DNA from: Providencia stuartii
Lineage (GTDB): Bacteria; Pseudomonadota; Gammaproteobacteria; Enterobacterales; Enterobacteriaceae
Reading direction: 5' to 3'
Assembly: GCA_900455155.1 (NCBI GenBank)
Contig: UGUC01000002.1
Span: forward strand, 434,001 to 498,000
Length of the DNA stretch: 64,000 nt
Part shown: positions 35,377 through 45,229 of the stretch, piece after piece
How positions within the stretch are numbered: the stretch's first letter is position 1
How the letters are laid out: each line of letters opens with the position of its first letter
Program-made: the position numbers and the translations under genes
The notes under the pieces: model-generated
What the model saw: the letters and a program-made list of their open reading frames with translations, nothing else
The model's database searches: none
What the model was told of the DNA's origin: nothing

Positions 35377-35413
35377 TTTATAATGAAGGGTTATATATTC
35401 CCTTCATTATAAA
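35377..35413 (-). terminator. Hairpin after ybfF
   Basis: A perfect 14-bp stem, TTTATAATGAAGGG paired with CCCTTCATTATAAA, has a 9-base loop. It lies 12 bases past the ybfF stop and before the secretion operon, so it should keep the two transcripts apart. The T-run is short. Confidence 0.7.
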
Positions 35414-35425
35414 TAAAGCTTGAAT

Positions 35426-36209
35426 TTATTGGTATTCGGGCAAATCTAAGAAACGGTGTATGGCTCTAAGTACATGATCTGGTTTCTCTGCATGAACCCA
35501 ATGCCCTGCATCCGCGACGACCCATGCTTTCGCATTTGGGAACTGTGCGGCAATCTCTTCTCTATATTCGGCTTGCACATAAGGGGAGTTACCGCCGGGG
35601 ATTAATAGAACAGGTTTATCCCAAGCCGGAACGGTTTCCCAGCCAATAATAGACTCATAGTTTTCTTTGATGGCAGGCAGGTTAAATTTCCACTCGCCTT
35701 GGCGGAATGATTTGAGTAAAAACTGAATGACACTCTCTTCATCAAGGTATTCGCGCATGACGACCGTCGCGTCTTGGCGGCTTTTGACGCCAGCGTGGGT
35801 CACCGCTTCGAGAGCCGCAATAATGGTATCGTGGCGGCGAACTTGATAAGCGACAGGCGCCATATCAATAGCCACAACTTTTTCTACGAAATGAGGGGCA
35901 ATTTCGGTTGCTGCCATCGCAATTTTCCCGCCCATGGAGTGACCAATCAAAATGGCGTTTTCATATCCAAGGGATTGTAAGAGTGTCATGACATCTTGTG
36001 CCATTTGGCGATATTCCATTGTCGTGGCACGGAATGAGTCGCCATGGTTTTCTGACATCAATTTGGATGGTGACAAAATATTTTTGTAAATCGCGGGCTA
36101 ATACACCGAGATTATTGAGATCACCAAATAATCCGTGGATCAGCACGACAGGGGTAGACGATACCGGAGTTTCAGGTTTATGAATAGTATGGTTTAGCAG
36201 GTTTGTCAT
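35426..36209 (-). CDS. ybfF: YbfF, alpha/beta-hydrolase esterase (frameshifted)
   Basis: YbfF is a cytosolic alpha/beta-fold esterase; the E. coli enzyme hydrolyses short acyl esters and acyl-CoAs in vitro. The oxyanion-loop stretch PVVLIHGLFGDLNNLGVLARDL and the nucleophile elbow LIGHSMGGK (catalytic Ser) are present, as are GGNSPYV and the C-terminal GHWVHAEKPD carrying the catalytic His. The frame breaks near 36043-36047, where one extra A in the codons for DVRNHGDS separates the first 50 residues from the rest. The corrected length is about 260 residues. It is divergent from seqA, as in E. coli. Confidence 0.92.
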
Positions 36210-36519
36210 AGTTCATTTTCAGCTTATTTATCTTCTTTAACGATATGATGGCATGTACATTAGCAAAATCCAAACGGGTCGATTAATTATTCAATGCTAT
36301 CAATAAAAGAATAAATGGAATATTAAGGTCTCATTCTTCTCATTATTGTATTTTTTTCTGATTAAACATAAAACCACCAATCAGATGATAACTTACTGAA
36401 ATATCGTTGAACTTAGTGTGCTGTTTACTTTAAGTTATTGAAATTTTAATTGTTTTGTTTTCTTGAAATCTATCTTATAATCCCAACGCAAATTTTAGTT
36501 AAAAAAGTACTGGGAAAAA
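36210..36519. promoter_or_regulatory. Divergent control region between ybfF and seqA
   Basis: This 310-base AT-rich gap carries the promoters of both genes. No open frame, clear operator or repeat was seen. The seqA start is preceded by TACTGGGAAAAA, a modest ribosome site. Confidence 0.4.
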
Positions 36520-37068
36520 ATGAAAACGATAGAAGTTGATGAAGAGCTTTACCGCTATATTGCCAGCCACACACTGCATATCGGTGAAAGTGCATCGGAT
36601 ATTTTGCGCCGTATGTTAAATTTAAAGTCCGGTCAGCCAGTACAAGTCGTTAAAGAACTCGGCAACGAACAGCCGCCGCAGCAGGCGGTCGAGACAAAAA
36701 AAACAGCCATTACGCCGCAAAATCCAGTTAGGGTGATGAGGGAGCTTTTACTCTCTGATGCTTATGCAGAAAAAAGCAAAGCCATCGACCGCTTTATGCT
36801 AATTTTATCGACACTCTATAGCTTAGACGCCACTGTTTTTGCTAATGCGACAGAGTCAATGCATGGTCGTACGCGTGTCTATTTTGCTGGCGATGAGCAA
36901 ACACTGTTAGCCGCAGGTAAGCAGTCAAAACCACGGCATATTCCGGGAACGCCATTTTGGGTGATCACCAACACAAATACCAATCGCAAACGCAGCATGG
37001 TTGAAGCAATCATGCAGGAAATGCAGTTCCCTGCCAATGTGATTGAGAAAGTTTGTAATACTATCTAA
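36520..37068 (+). CDS. seqA: Replication initiation negative modulator SeqA
   Basis: SeqA binds hemimethylated GATC sites, sequesters oriC after initiation and organises new DNA behind forks. The product is 182 residues. The N-terminal oligomerisation segment (MKTIEVDEELYRYIASHT, with ESASDILRRML) and the C-terminal DNA-binding domain (HGRTRVYFAGDEQTLLAAG, PGTPFWVITNTNT) are conserved. The linker (about residues 45-75) is Gln-rich and differs from E. coli, as usual. pgm follows after 61 bases and is probably cotranscribed, as in E. coli. The frame is intact. Confidence 0.97.
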   Translation: MKTIEVDEELYRYIASHTLHIGESASDILRRMLNLKSGQPVQVVKELGNEQPPQQAVETKKTAITPQNPVRVMRELLLSDAYAEKSKAIDRFMLILSTLYSLDATVFANATESMHGRTRVYFAGDEQTLLAAGKQSKPRHIPGTPFWVITNTNTNRKRSMVEAIMQEMQFPANVIEKVCNTI

Positions 37069-37129
37069 TCGAAAAATTGAGGCATCGCTGGTGTCACAAA
37101 TAGGGCACCAGTGCATTGGGAGATAACAA

Positions 37130-38765
37130 GTGACAATACATGAACGCGCAGGGCAGCTTCCGTTTCAGAAAGATTTGATTAATGTTGCACAACTAACCGC
37201 TCAATATTATCAACTAAAACCACAAGTCGGTAACCCTGAACATGCAGTGAAGTTTGGAACATCGGGGCATCGAGGCAGTGCAAGTAGGAAAAATTTCAAC
37301 GAAAATCATATTCTTGCTATTGCTCAAGCGGTTGCTGATTTACGTAAAAAGCAAGGGCTAACAGGGCCATGCTTTGTCGGCAAAGACACCCACGCGTTGT
37401 CTGAAGCGGCATTTATTACGGTTATTGAGGTGTTAGCTGCAAACCAAGTCAATGTGGTTATCCAAGCCGATAACGGGTTTACTCCGACGCCTGCCATATC
37501 CCATGCGATTATCAGTTATAATCAATCCCATCAAGATGTTGCGGATGGAATTGTCATTACACCTTCTCATAACCCACCAGAAGATGGCGGTATAAAATAT
37601 AATCCCTCGAATGGTGGCCCTGCTGATACCGATTTAACATCGGTTATCGAAAAGCAAGCAAATCAATTACTCGCAAACGGCCTTACGGGTGTTAAGCGTA
37701 TTTCTTTTGAAGATGCGCTGGTCAGTGGTTATGTCACCGAACAAGATTTAGTCATGCCTTATGTCGCCGCACTGGGTGAAGTGGTGGATATGAAGGCGAT
37801 TCAAAAAGCAGGTTTAAAATTAGGTGTCGACCCACTCGGTGGTTCTGGCATCGAATATTGGCGCAAGATTGCTGAATATTATCAATTAGATCTTGAACTG
37901 GTGAATGATCAATTAGATCAAACATTCCGTTTTATGCCGCTTGATCATGATGGCGTGATCCGCATGGATTGCTCATCGCGTTGGGCGATGGCTGGCCTAT
38001 TAGGGATGAAAGAAAAGTTTGACTTAGCATTCGCCAACGACCCTGATTATGACCGTCATGGTATCGTCACCCCAGCAGGGTTAATGAATCCAAACCACTA
38101 CCTTGCGGTCGCGATCGATTACCTATTCCAGCATCGCCCACAATGGGGGGAAAGAGGTCGCTGTCGGGAAAACACTCGTTTCAAGTGCCATGATTGACCG
38201 TGTTGTTGCCGATATTGGACGTGAACTTGTCGAAGTACCCGTTGGTTTTAAATGGTTCGTCGATGGCTTGTTTAACGGAAAATTGGGTTTCGGCGGCGAA
38301 GAGAGTGCCGGAGCGTCTTTCCTTAAATTTGATGGCACACCTTGGTCGACAGATAAAGACGGTATCATTTTATGTTTGCTAGCGGCGGAAATTACCGCGG
38401 TGACAGGGGAAAACCCTCAGCAACGTTATAACAAACTCGCCGAAAAATTTGGTGCGCCTATTTATAGTCGTATTCAAGCCAAAGCCACCCATGAGCAAAA
38501 AGCGAAACTCAGTAAGTTGTCGCCAGAGATGGTCACTGCGGACTCTTTAGCGGGCGATAAGATCACTCAACGTTTAACGACGGCACCGGGTAATGGCGCT
38601 TCTATTGGCGGGCTAAAAATCATGACCGATTATGGTTGGTTTGCCGCTCGTCCATCCGGCACGGAAGAAGCGTACAAAATCTATTGTGAAAGTTTCCGTG
38701 GCGAAGAGCATTTACGCCAAATTGAACAAGAAGCAATAGAGATTGTGAATAAGGTTATTGCTTAA
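37130..38765 (+). CDS. pgm: Alpha-D-glucose phosphoglucomutase (frameshifted)
   Basis: Pgm interconverts glucose 1-phosphate and glucose 6-phosphate, supplying UDP-glucose for LPS and trehalose or osmoregulated glucans. The start is GTG at 37130, with GGGAG upstream, giving [20 protein letters not shown]. The phosphoserine loop is [17 protein letters not shown] (about residue 146), the metal loop [10 protein letters not shown], the sugar-binding loop [10 protein letters not shown] and the phosphate-binding [10 protein letters not shown]. One extra G near 38150 splits the frame at [15 protein letters not shown]. The corrected length is about 545 residues. A terminator follows at 38812. Confidence 0.94.
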
Positions 38766-38811
38766 TCAGCCGTATCATTAATGCCTAACTGGCTAGAGCA
38801 AAATATTTTCA

Positions 38812-38857
38812 AATCCCGATTATGCAAAACAGGCCATAATCGGGATTATATTTTTTA
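38812..38857 (+). terminator. Terminator of seqA-pgm
   Basis: A 13-bp stem, AATCCCGATTATG paired with CATAATCGGGATT, has a 10-base loop and is followed by ATATTTTTTATT. It starts 47 bases after the pgm stop codon. Confidence 0.9.
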
Positions 38858-39064
38858 TTCGTCCACTATCGCTTCATAATATTGTGGTGGTATTTGTTGT
38901 GACGGGATTAACAAAATTCCTCTCTTTTTTATCAATAAATTCAACTTATCGTATTTCCCATCAACTCGACAATAACCGTTGCAGCAAGTGACAGGTGATG
39001 ATACAACCATAGTTACTGAGTTAATTTAACAAACATTGTTGAAATTGAAGATAGGGTGAAATCA

Positions 39065-40153
39065 ATGAGTCAGGTTTATAATTTCAGTGCGGGTCCTGCC
39101 ATGCTACCTGTTGAAGTCATGCGTCGTGCTGAACAGGAATTTTGTAACTGGAAAGGCTTAGGCGTTTCTGTTATGGAAGTTAGCCATCGCGGCAAGGATT
39201 TTATTGCGATAGCGGAGGAAGCAGAGCAAAATTTACGTGATTTATTAAATATTCCGCAAAATTATAAAGTGCTATTTTGCCATGGTGGTGCTCGCGGTCA
39301 TTTCGCTGCATTACCGCTGAACCTGTTGGGCGATAAAACCACGGCAGACTATATTGTTGGTGGCTATTGGGCGGAATCTGCGGCAGAAGAAGCACAAAAA
39401 TATTGCACTCCTAACATTATCCAAGTCAAACAAGAAAAAGACGGTGTTGTGGGTGTGAAACCGATGAGCGAATGGCAATTAAGCTCAGATGCGGCTTATG
39501 TTCACTATTGCCCTAATGAAACTATTGATGGCCTAGCTATCCATGAAGAACCTGATTTCCCGAAAGACAAAGTGATCATTGCGGACTATTCATCTTCGAT
39601 TCTGTCTAAACCTATTGATATTAGCCGTTATGGCGTGATTTATGCAGGAGCACAAAAGAATATTGGTCCAGCGGGTCTTACTATTGTTATTATCCGTGAA
39701 GATCTCTTGGGCAAAGCTTCAAAGCAGACACCCTCAATATTTGATTATACAACCTTAGCAAAATATGACTCGATGTTTAATACACCGCCGACTTTTGCTT
39801 GGTATTTATCAGGCATGGTCTTTAAGTGGTTGAAAGAGCAGGGCGGCTTGCAGGAAATGGCAAAACGCAACTATGAAAAATCACAATTGTTGTATAACGC
39901 AATCGATGATAGTGAATTTTATATTAACCGCGTTGCGGTCGAAAACCGTTCTTGGATGAACGTACCTTTCCAAATGCAAAATCCTGCATTGGATGACAAA
40001 TTCCTTGAAGAAGCGAAAGCACAAGGGCTATTGTCACTAAAAGGTCACCGCGTTTCAGGTGGGATGCGTGCATCAATATACAATGCGATGCCATTAGCCG
40101 GTGTCCAAGCACTTGTTGATTTCATGGCAGACTTTGAACGTCGCCACGCATAA
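39065..40153 (+). CDS. serC: Phosphoserine aminotransferase SerC
   Basis: SerC makes phosphoserine from 3-phosphohydroxypyruvate and also acts in pyridoxal phosphate synthesis. It is a PLP enzyme of 362 residues, as in E. coli. [11 protein letters not shown] opens the protein, [19 protein letters not shown] follows, the PLP lysine is in [13 protein letters not shown] near residue 198, and [14 protein letters not shown] lies near the end. The start at 39065 (MSQVYNF) is chosen by homology and an AGGG site upstream. serC-aroA is a conserved operon, and here aroA follows after about 100 bases with a hairpin between. The frame is intact. Confidence 0.97.
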   Translation: MSQVYNFSAGPAMLPVEVMRRAEQEFCNWKGLGVSVMEVSHRGKDFIAIAEEAEQNLRDLLNIPQNYKVLFCHGGARGHFAALPLNLLGDKTTADYIVGGYWAESAAEEAQKYCTPNIIQVKQEKDGVVGVKPMSEWQLSSDAAYVHYCPNETIDGLAIHEEPDFPKDKVIIADYSSSILSKPIDISRYGVIYAGAQKNIGPAGLTIVIIREDLLGKASKQTPSIFDYTTLAKYDSMFNTPPTFAWYLSGMVFKWLKEQGGLQEMAKRNYEKSQLLYNAIDDSEFYINRVAVENRSWMNVPFQMQNPALDDKFLEEAKAQGLLSLKGHRVSGGMRASIYNAMPLAGVQALVDFMADFERRHA

Positions 40154-40160
40154 TCATCTT

Positions 40161-40188
40161 CCCGACCTAATCCGCGCATTGGGTCGGG
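40161..40188 (+). promoter_or_regulatory. Hairpin between serC and aroA
   Basis: CCCGACCTAAT and ATTGGGTCGGG form an 11-bp stem (one G-U pair) with a 6-base loop, followed by TTTAAC. It could act as a partial terminator that sets the serC to aroA ratio, since both are needed but in different amounts. The T-run is short. Confidence 0.6.
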
Positions 40189-40257
40189 TTTAACTATCTT
40201 CATTTTTGAAAACGATAATAAATAATTAGGCAAACAGTACTGGAGAACCTGCGCTTT

Positions 40258-41534
40258 ATGCAATCCCTGACATTACAAACCTATCTCTTCAATTAACGGA
40301 ACGATCAACCTGCCAGGGTCTAAAAGTGTATCGAACCGAGCGCTGTTATTAGCGGCGATGGCTAATGGCACAACGTTACTGACAAACTTACTGGATAGTG
40401 ATGATATTCGCCATATGCTGAATGCATTAAGCCAGCTTGGTGTTAATTACCAATTGTCTGAAGATAAAACACGTTGCCGTGTTCAAGGAGTCGGTGGGCG
40501 GTTATGCCATACTGACGAACTGGAAATTTTTCTGGGTAATGCGGGTACGGCAATGCGCCCATTGACCGCAGCATTGTCGTTAGCGAATAACAATATTGTG
40601 TTAACAGGCGAGCCTCGCATGAAAGAGCGCCCAATAGGGCATTTAGTTGATGCTTTACGTGAAGGTGGCGCTACGATTGATTACCTAGAACAAGAAAATT
40701 ATCCGCCCCTTCGCTTACGTGGTGGTTTTTCTGGTGGTGAAATATCGGTTGATGGCTCTGTCTCTAGCCAATTTTTGACCGCACTTTTGATGGCCGCGCC
40801 GTTGGCTGAGAAAGAGACAATCATTACTATCTCAGGTGAATTGGTTTCAAAACCTTATATCGATATCACCTTAGCTTTGATGGCAACGTTTGGCGTTGAA
40901 GTGGATAATCACCAATATCAACGCTTTGTTATTAAAGGGCAACAGCAGTATCAATCACCCGGCGAATACTTAGTCGAAGGTGATGCGTCATCAGCATCCT
41001 ATTTTCTTGCCGCGGCAGCTATTAAAGGTGGCACTGTCAGAGTGACAGGTATTGGTCGTAATAGTCTCCAAGGCGATACCAAGTTTGCCAATGTACTGGA
41101 GAAAATGGGGGCAACAATTCGTTGGGGGGGATGACTTTATTGAATGCCAACGAGGTACGTTAAACGGAATCGATATGGACATGAACGCTATCCCAGATGC
41201 GGCGATGACCATTGGTACTGTGGCACTGTTTGCGCAAGGGGAAACGGTGATCCGTAATATCTATAATTGGCGCGTGAAAGAGACGGATAGACTGTATGCT
41301 ATGGCGACTGAACTGCGTAAGGTCGGTGCTGAAGTCGAAGAGGGGCACGATTTCATCCGTATTGTTCCGCCAGCGCAATTACAGCATGCTGAAATTGAAA
41401 CCTATAACGATCACCGAATTGCTATGTGTTTTTCGCTCGTTGCCTTGTCTGATACCCCTGTTACGATTTTAGATCCAGGGTGCACGGCAAAAACATTCCC
41501 AGATTACTTCCAACAATTAGCCCGTCTGAGCTAA
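40258..41534 (+). CDS. aroA: EPSP synthase AroA (frameshifted)
   Basis: AroA joins shikimate 3-phosphate and PEP to EPSP in aromatic amino-acid synthesis. The N-terminus [20 protein letters not shown] is recovered by removing an extra A near 40278. [28 protein letters not shown] and [12 protein letters not shown] follow. A second extra base in the G-run at 41124-41130 hides the join at [16 protein letters not shown]. The C-terminal half has [20 protein letters not shown] and [16 protein letters not shown]. The corrected length is about 426 residues. The glyphosate-relevant glycine is in the sensitive class I form (GNAGTAMR). GGAG stands 12 bases before the ATG. It is the second gene of the serC-aroA operon. 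Confidence 0.95.
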
Positions 41535-41736
41535 ATTTTAATCATTCGACTGACTGACTTTGCATTGAGGCAATGTCAGTCAGTATCCATAATTAGCCGC
41601 CATTTATATATCTGCATAACCATTTTTCTGCGACTCATCAGAACCTGCTTATTTCACAAAATCGTCGAGTAGGTATAATACCACTACAGATTTTAATTGC
41701 AGGTGGTGAAACCACGTGCAGAGAAGGAGACCTTTT

Positions 41737-42420
41737 ATGGTGGCAATTGCCCCTGTAATAACTGTTGATGGACCAAGTGGTGCTGGTAAAGGTACATTAT
41801 GCCAAGCGCTGGCAAACCAGTTTGGATGGCAACTCTTAGATTCTGGTGCGATTTATCGTGTTCTCGCATTAGCGGCTTTACATCATCATGTAGACATTCA
41901 GTCTGAAGATGCGTTAGTACCTTTAGCAGCAAACCTAGATGTACGCTTTGTGCCAGAAGAAAACCAGTTAAAAGTGATTTTAGAAGGCGAAGATGTTTCA
42001 AATCAAATTCGCACGGAAGATGTGGGTAAAACCGCCTCGCAAATAGCGGCTTTTCCGCGTGTAAGGGAAGCGCTATTACGCCGCCAACGCGCATTTAGAG
42101 CGATGCCTGGTTTGATTGCAGATGGCCGTGATATGGGAACCGTTGTTTTTCCTGACGCTCCCGTCAAAATTTTTCTTGACGCTTCCGCCGAAGAGCGCGC
42201 TCATCGGCGCATGAAGCAGTTGCAGGAAAAAGGGTTTGATGTTAACTTTGAACGACTTTTAACCGAAATACAAGAACGCGACTATCGTGATCGTAACCGT
42301 TCGGTTGCACCTTTAGTTGCCGCGAAGGATGCTTTGATTTTGGACTCCACAAGTATGTCAATTGAGGAAGTCATTGAAAAAGCACAAGCCTACGCGAAAA
42401 AAATTCTGCAATTATCTTAA
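41737..42420 (+). CDS. cmk: Cytidylate kinase
   Basis: Cmk phosphorylates CMP and dCMP with ATP. The P-loop is [16 protein letters not shown] (about residues 10-25). [39 protein letters not shown] and the basic [13 protein letters not shown] loop are typical. The start at 41737 ([12 protein letters not shown]) has a full AAGGAG ribosome site and gives 227 residues, as in E. coli; the 7-residue upstream extension is not used. It lies before rpsA, as in E. coli, and the two are partly cotranscribed there. Confidence 0.97.
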   Translation: MVAIAPVITVDGPSGAGKGTLCQALANQFGWQLLDSGAIYRVLALAALHHHVDIQSEDALVPLAANLDVRFVPEENQLKVILEGEDVSNQIRTEDVGKTASQIAAFPRVREALLRRQRAFRAMPGLIADGRDMGTVVFPDAPVKIFLDASAEERAHRRMKQLQEKGFDVNFERLLTEIQERDYRDRNRSVAPLVAAKDALILDSTSMSIEEVIEKAQAYAKKILQLS

Positions 42421-42440
42421 TAATTGGCTGTATTTTAGCT

Positions 42441-42446
42441 TATAAT
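42441..42446 (+). promoter_or_regulatory. Possible -10 box of an rpsA promoter
   Basis: TATAAT lies 20 bases after the cmk stop and about 150 bases before the rpsA start. No good -35 hexamer is seen at the right distance, so the call is tentative. E. coli rpsA also has promoters within and after cmk. Confidence 0.35.
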
Positions 42447-42598
42447 GTAGATAGTATACGCATCTAATACTATGTTGATTTTTTTCGCTTAACATGGTAA
42501 TCACCTTATGACAAGGAAAGTTGTGGGGTATGTAAAACAACCCCCATTTGGCCGGAAGCTGAATGGACGTTAATTTAAAACTCTTGAAGATCATTAAT

Positions 42599-44273
42599 AT
42601 GACAGAATCTTTTGCTCAACTCTTTGAAGAATCCCTGCAGAATATTGAAACCCGTCCTGGTTCTATCGTCCGTGGTACTGTTGTTGCCATCGATAAAGAC
42701 GTTGTTCTGGTTGACGCAGGTCTGAAATCTGAATCTGCTATCCCAGTAGAACAATTCAAAAATGCTCAGGGTGAGCTAGAAATCCAAGTTGGCGACGAAA
42801 TCGACGTAGCTCTGGATGCAGTTGAAGATGGTTTCGGTGAAACTATCCTTTCTCGTGAGAAAGCGAAACGCCACGAAGCATGGCTGATGCTGGAAAAAGC
42901 TTACGAAGAAGCTGAGACTGTAACCGGTGTTATTAACGGTAAAGTAAAAGGTGGTTTCACTGTAGAACTGAACGGTATCCGTGCGTTCTTACCAGGTTCA
43001 CTGGTTGACGTTCGTCCAGTTCGTGACACAACCCACTTGGAAGGCAAAGAGCTAGAGTTCAAAGTTATTAAGCTGGATCAGAAACGCAACAACGTTGTTG
43101 TTTCTCGCCGTGCTGTAATTGAATCTGAAAGCAGCGCAGAACGCGATCAACTGCTCGAAAATCTGCAAGAAGGCATGGAAGTTAAAGGTATCGTTAAGAA
43201 CCTTACTGACTACGGTGCATTCGTTGATCTGGGCGGTGTTGATGGCCTGCTGCACATCACTGATATGGCTTGGAAACGTGTTAAACACCCAAGCGAAATC
43301 GTCAATGTTGGTGATGAAATCACAGTTAAAGTTCTGAAATTCGACCGTGAGCGTACCCGTGTTTCTCTGGGTCTGAAACAACTGGGCGAAGATCCTTGGG
43401 TTGCAATCGCTAAACGTTATCCAGAAGGTACTAAACTGACTGGTCGCGTAACTAACCTGACTGACTATGGTTGCTTCGTCGAAATCGAAGAAGGCGTTGA
43501 AGGTCTGGTTCACGTTTCAGAAATGGATTGGACTAACAAAAAACATCCACCCATCTAAAGTTGTTAACGTTGGTGACGTTGTTGAAGTTATGGTTCTGGA
43601 TATCGATGAAGAACGTCGTCGTATCTCTCTAGGCCTGAAACAATGCAAAGCGAACCCATGGCAGCAATTTGCAGAAACTCACAACAAAGGTGACCGTGTT
43701 GAAGGTAAAATCAAGTCAATCACTGACTTCGGTATCTTCATCGGTCTGGAAGGCGGCATCGATGGCCTGGTTCACCTGTCTGACATCTCCTGGAACGTTG
43801 CAGGCGAAGAAGCAGTTCGTGAATACAAAAAAGGTGACGAAATCGCAGCCGTTGTTCTGCAAGTCGACGCAGAGCGTGAGCGTATCTCTCTGGGCGTTAA
43901 GCAGTTAGCTGAAGATCCATTCAATAACTACTTAGCAGCAACCAAGAAAGGCGCAATCGTAACTGGTAAAGTTATCGCAGTTGATGCTAAAGGTGCAACT
44001 GTTGAGCTGACTCTGGGCGTTGAAGGTTACCTACGTGCATCAGAAGCTTCTCGTGACCGTGTTGAAGATGCAACACAGGTTCTGAAAGTTGGTGATGATG
44101 TTGAAGCTAAATACACTGGTGTTGACCGTAAAAACCGTGTAATCAACCTGTCTGTTCGTGCAAAAGACGAAGCTGATGAAAAAGACGCTATCGCTACTGT
44201 GAACAAGCAAGAAGATACTAGCTTCGGTAACAACGCAATGGCTGAAGCTTTCAAAGCAGCTAAAGGCGAATAA
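42599..44273 (+). CDS. rpsA: 30S ribosomal protein S1 (frameshifted)
   Basis: S1 binds mRNA leaders at the 30S subunit and is needed for most translation initiation. It also belongs to phage and transcription complexes. Corrected length is 557 residues with six S1/OB domains: two N-terminal ribosome-binding ones and four RNA-binding ones (for example [20 protein letters not shown] and [20 protein letters not shown]). The start at 42599 ([14 protein letters not shown]) matches the family; the frame extends 12 residues upstream without homology. A single extra A near 43541 gives a false stop; without it the join reads [16 protein letters not shown]. rpsA is essential, so the break must be a sequence error. 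ihfB follows after 55 bases. Confidence 0.97.
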
Positions 44274-44328
44274 TTAAGGTAGGGGTAACAGGCGTTACCC
44301 CTTCGTAACGGTAGTTTAGGGAGGTACT

Positions 44329-44616
44329 ATGACCAAGTCTGAGTTAATCGAAAGACTGGCTAGCCAGCAATCTCATCTGTCAGCAAAAACGGTCGAGGAT
44401 GCTGTTAAAGAAATTCTCGAACATATGGCAGATACTCTGGCTGGTGGTGAACGTATAGAAGTCCGCGGATTCGGCAGTTTTTCTCTTCACTACCGTGCTC
44501 CGCGTGTTGGGCGTAACCCAAAAACTGGAGACAAAGTGGAGTTGGAAGGTAAATACGTTCCTCACTTTAAACCAGGTAAGGAATTACGTGACCGTGTAAA
44601 TATTTATGGTCAATAA
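44329..44616 (+). CDS. ihfB: Integration host factor beta subunit
   Basis: IhfB pairs with IhfA to bend DNA sharply at specific sites, shaping transcription, replication and recombination. The product is 95 residues. [37 protein letters not shown] (the DNA-intercalating proline arm) and [18 protein letters not shown] are conserved. A GGGAGG ribosome site lies just upstream. Its place after rpsA is conserved. The frame is intact and a terminator follows. Confidence 0.98.
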   Translation: MTKSELIERLASQQSHLSAKTVEDAVKEILEHMADTLAGGERIEVRGFGSFSLHYRAPRVGRNPKTGDKVELEGKYVPHFKPGKELRDRVNIYGQ

Positions 44617-44643
44617 TTGATTGTAAATCTTAATTATTAGTTC

Positions 44644-44678
44644 AAAACGGTGCTTGTGTTTCACAGCACCGTTTTTTT
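44644..44678 (+). terminator. Terminator of rpsA-ihfB
   Basis: AAAACGGTGCT pairs with AGCACCGTTTT around a partly paired loop (TGTG with CACA, one bulge), followed by a T-run of seven. It starts 28 bases past the ihfB stop. Confidence 0.92.
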
Positions 44679-45229
44679 ATTGGGGGTCTTTAACGTATTG
44701 ATAGCGTTTCTGGCTAAAACGACACGCTCAGTAAAGGGGGCCGTGAGCTGCTTAATTGCTTATCTGACTCGCAGGAAAACGTTTTAAGTGTTGTCGTAGG
44801 GCTGGAGCAATCTGCTAATGGCTAAAAAATAGAGCACCATAGGTTAGGAGCGTAATAAAACTGGTTATGGTATAGCAATGGCTTGGAATGCAGACACAAG
44901 TTACCCGAACATGAATGACCCACTTAGGTAGTTAGATTATATAGGTTGTTGATATTTAGCTTAGCTAAAATCGAGATAGATGAAGCTATATAGACAACGA
45001 TATCATTTACTTTTAATTTAATCCAAACGGCGATACTCTCTCTCAATAATTATTTAAATTAACAATAAAAACAAAATAGTTTTGCGAAGCCCCTCCTAAA
45101 TAAAAAAATATGATTGAGTGATATCATCAAGTATTAGGAAGCAGCTCGTATCGCTGATATTCATGTTTTCCAGAAAAGGGTAAGCCTCGTTATGGTGCTC
45201 ATTCATGTGGCGCACTAAGAGGTGAGGAA
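44679..45229. other. Long intergenic region between ihfB and comEC
   Basis: About 550 bases without a recognisable gene lie here. A near-palindrome, TTTAGCT-T-AGCTAAA, is at 44955-44969. The first half is less AT-rich than the second and may be the remnant of something lost, but no frame longer than a few dozen codons was seen and no repeat family was recognised. The comEC promoter should be here; the gene has a GGTGAGGAA ribosome site. Confidence 0.4.
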
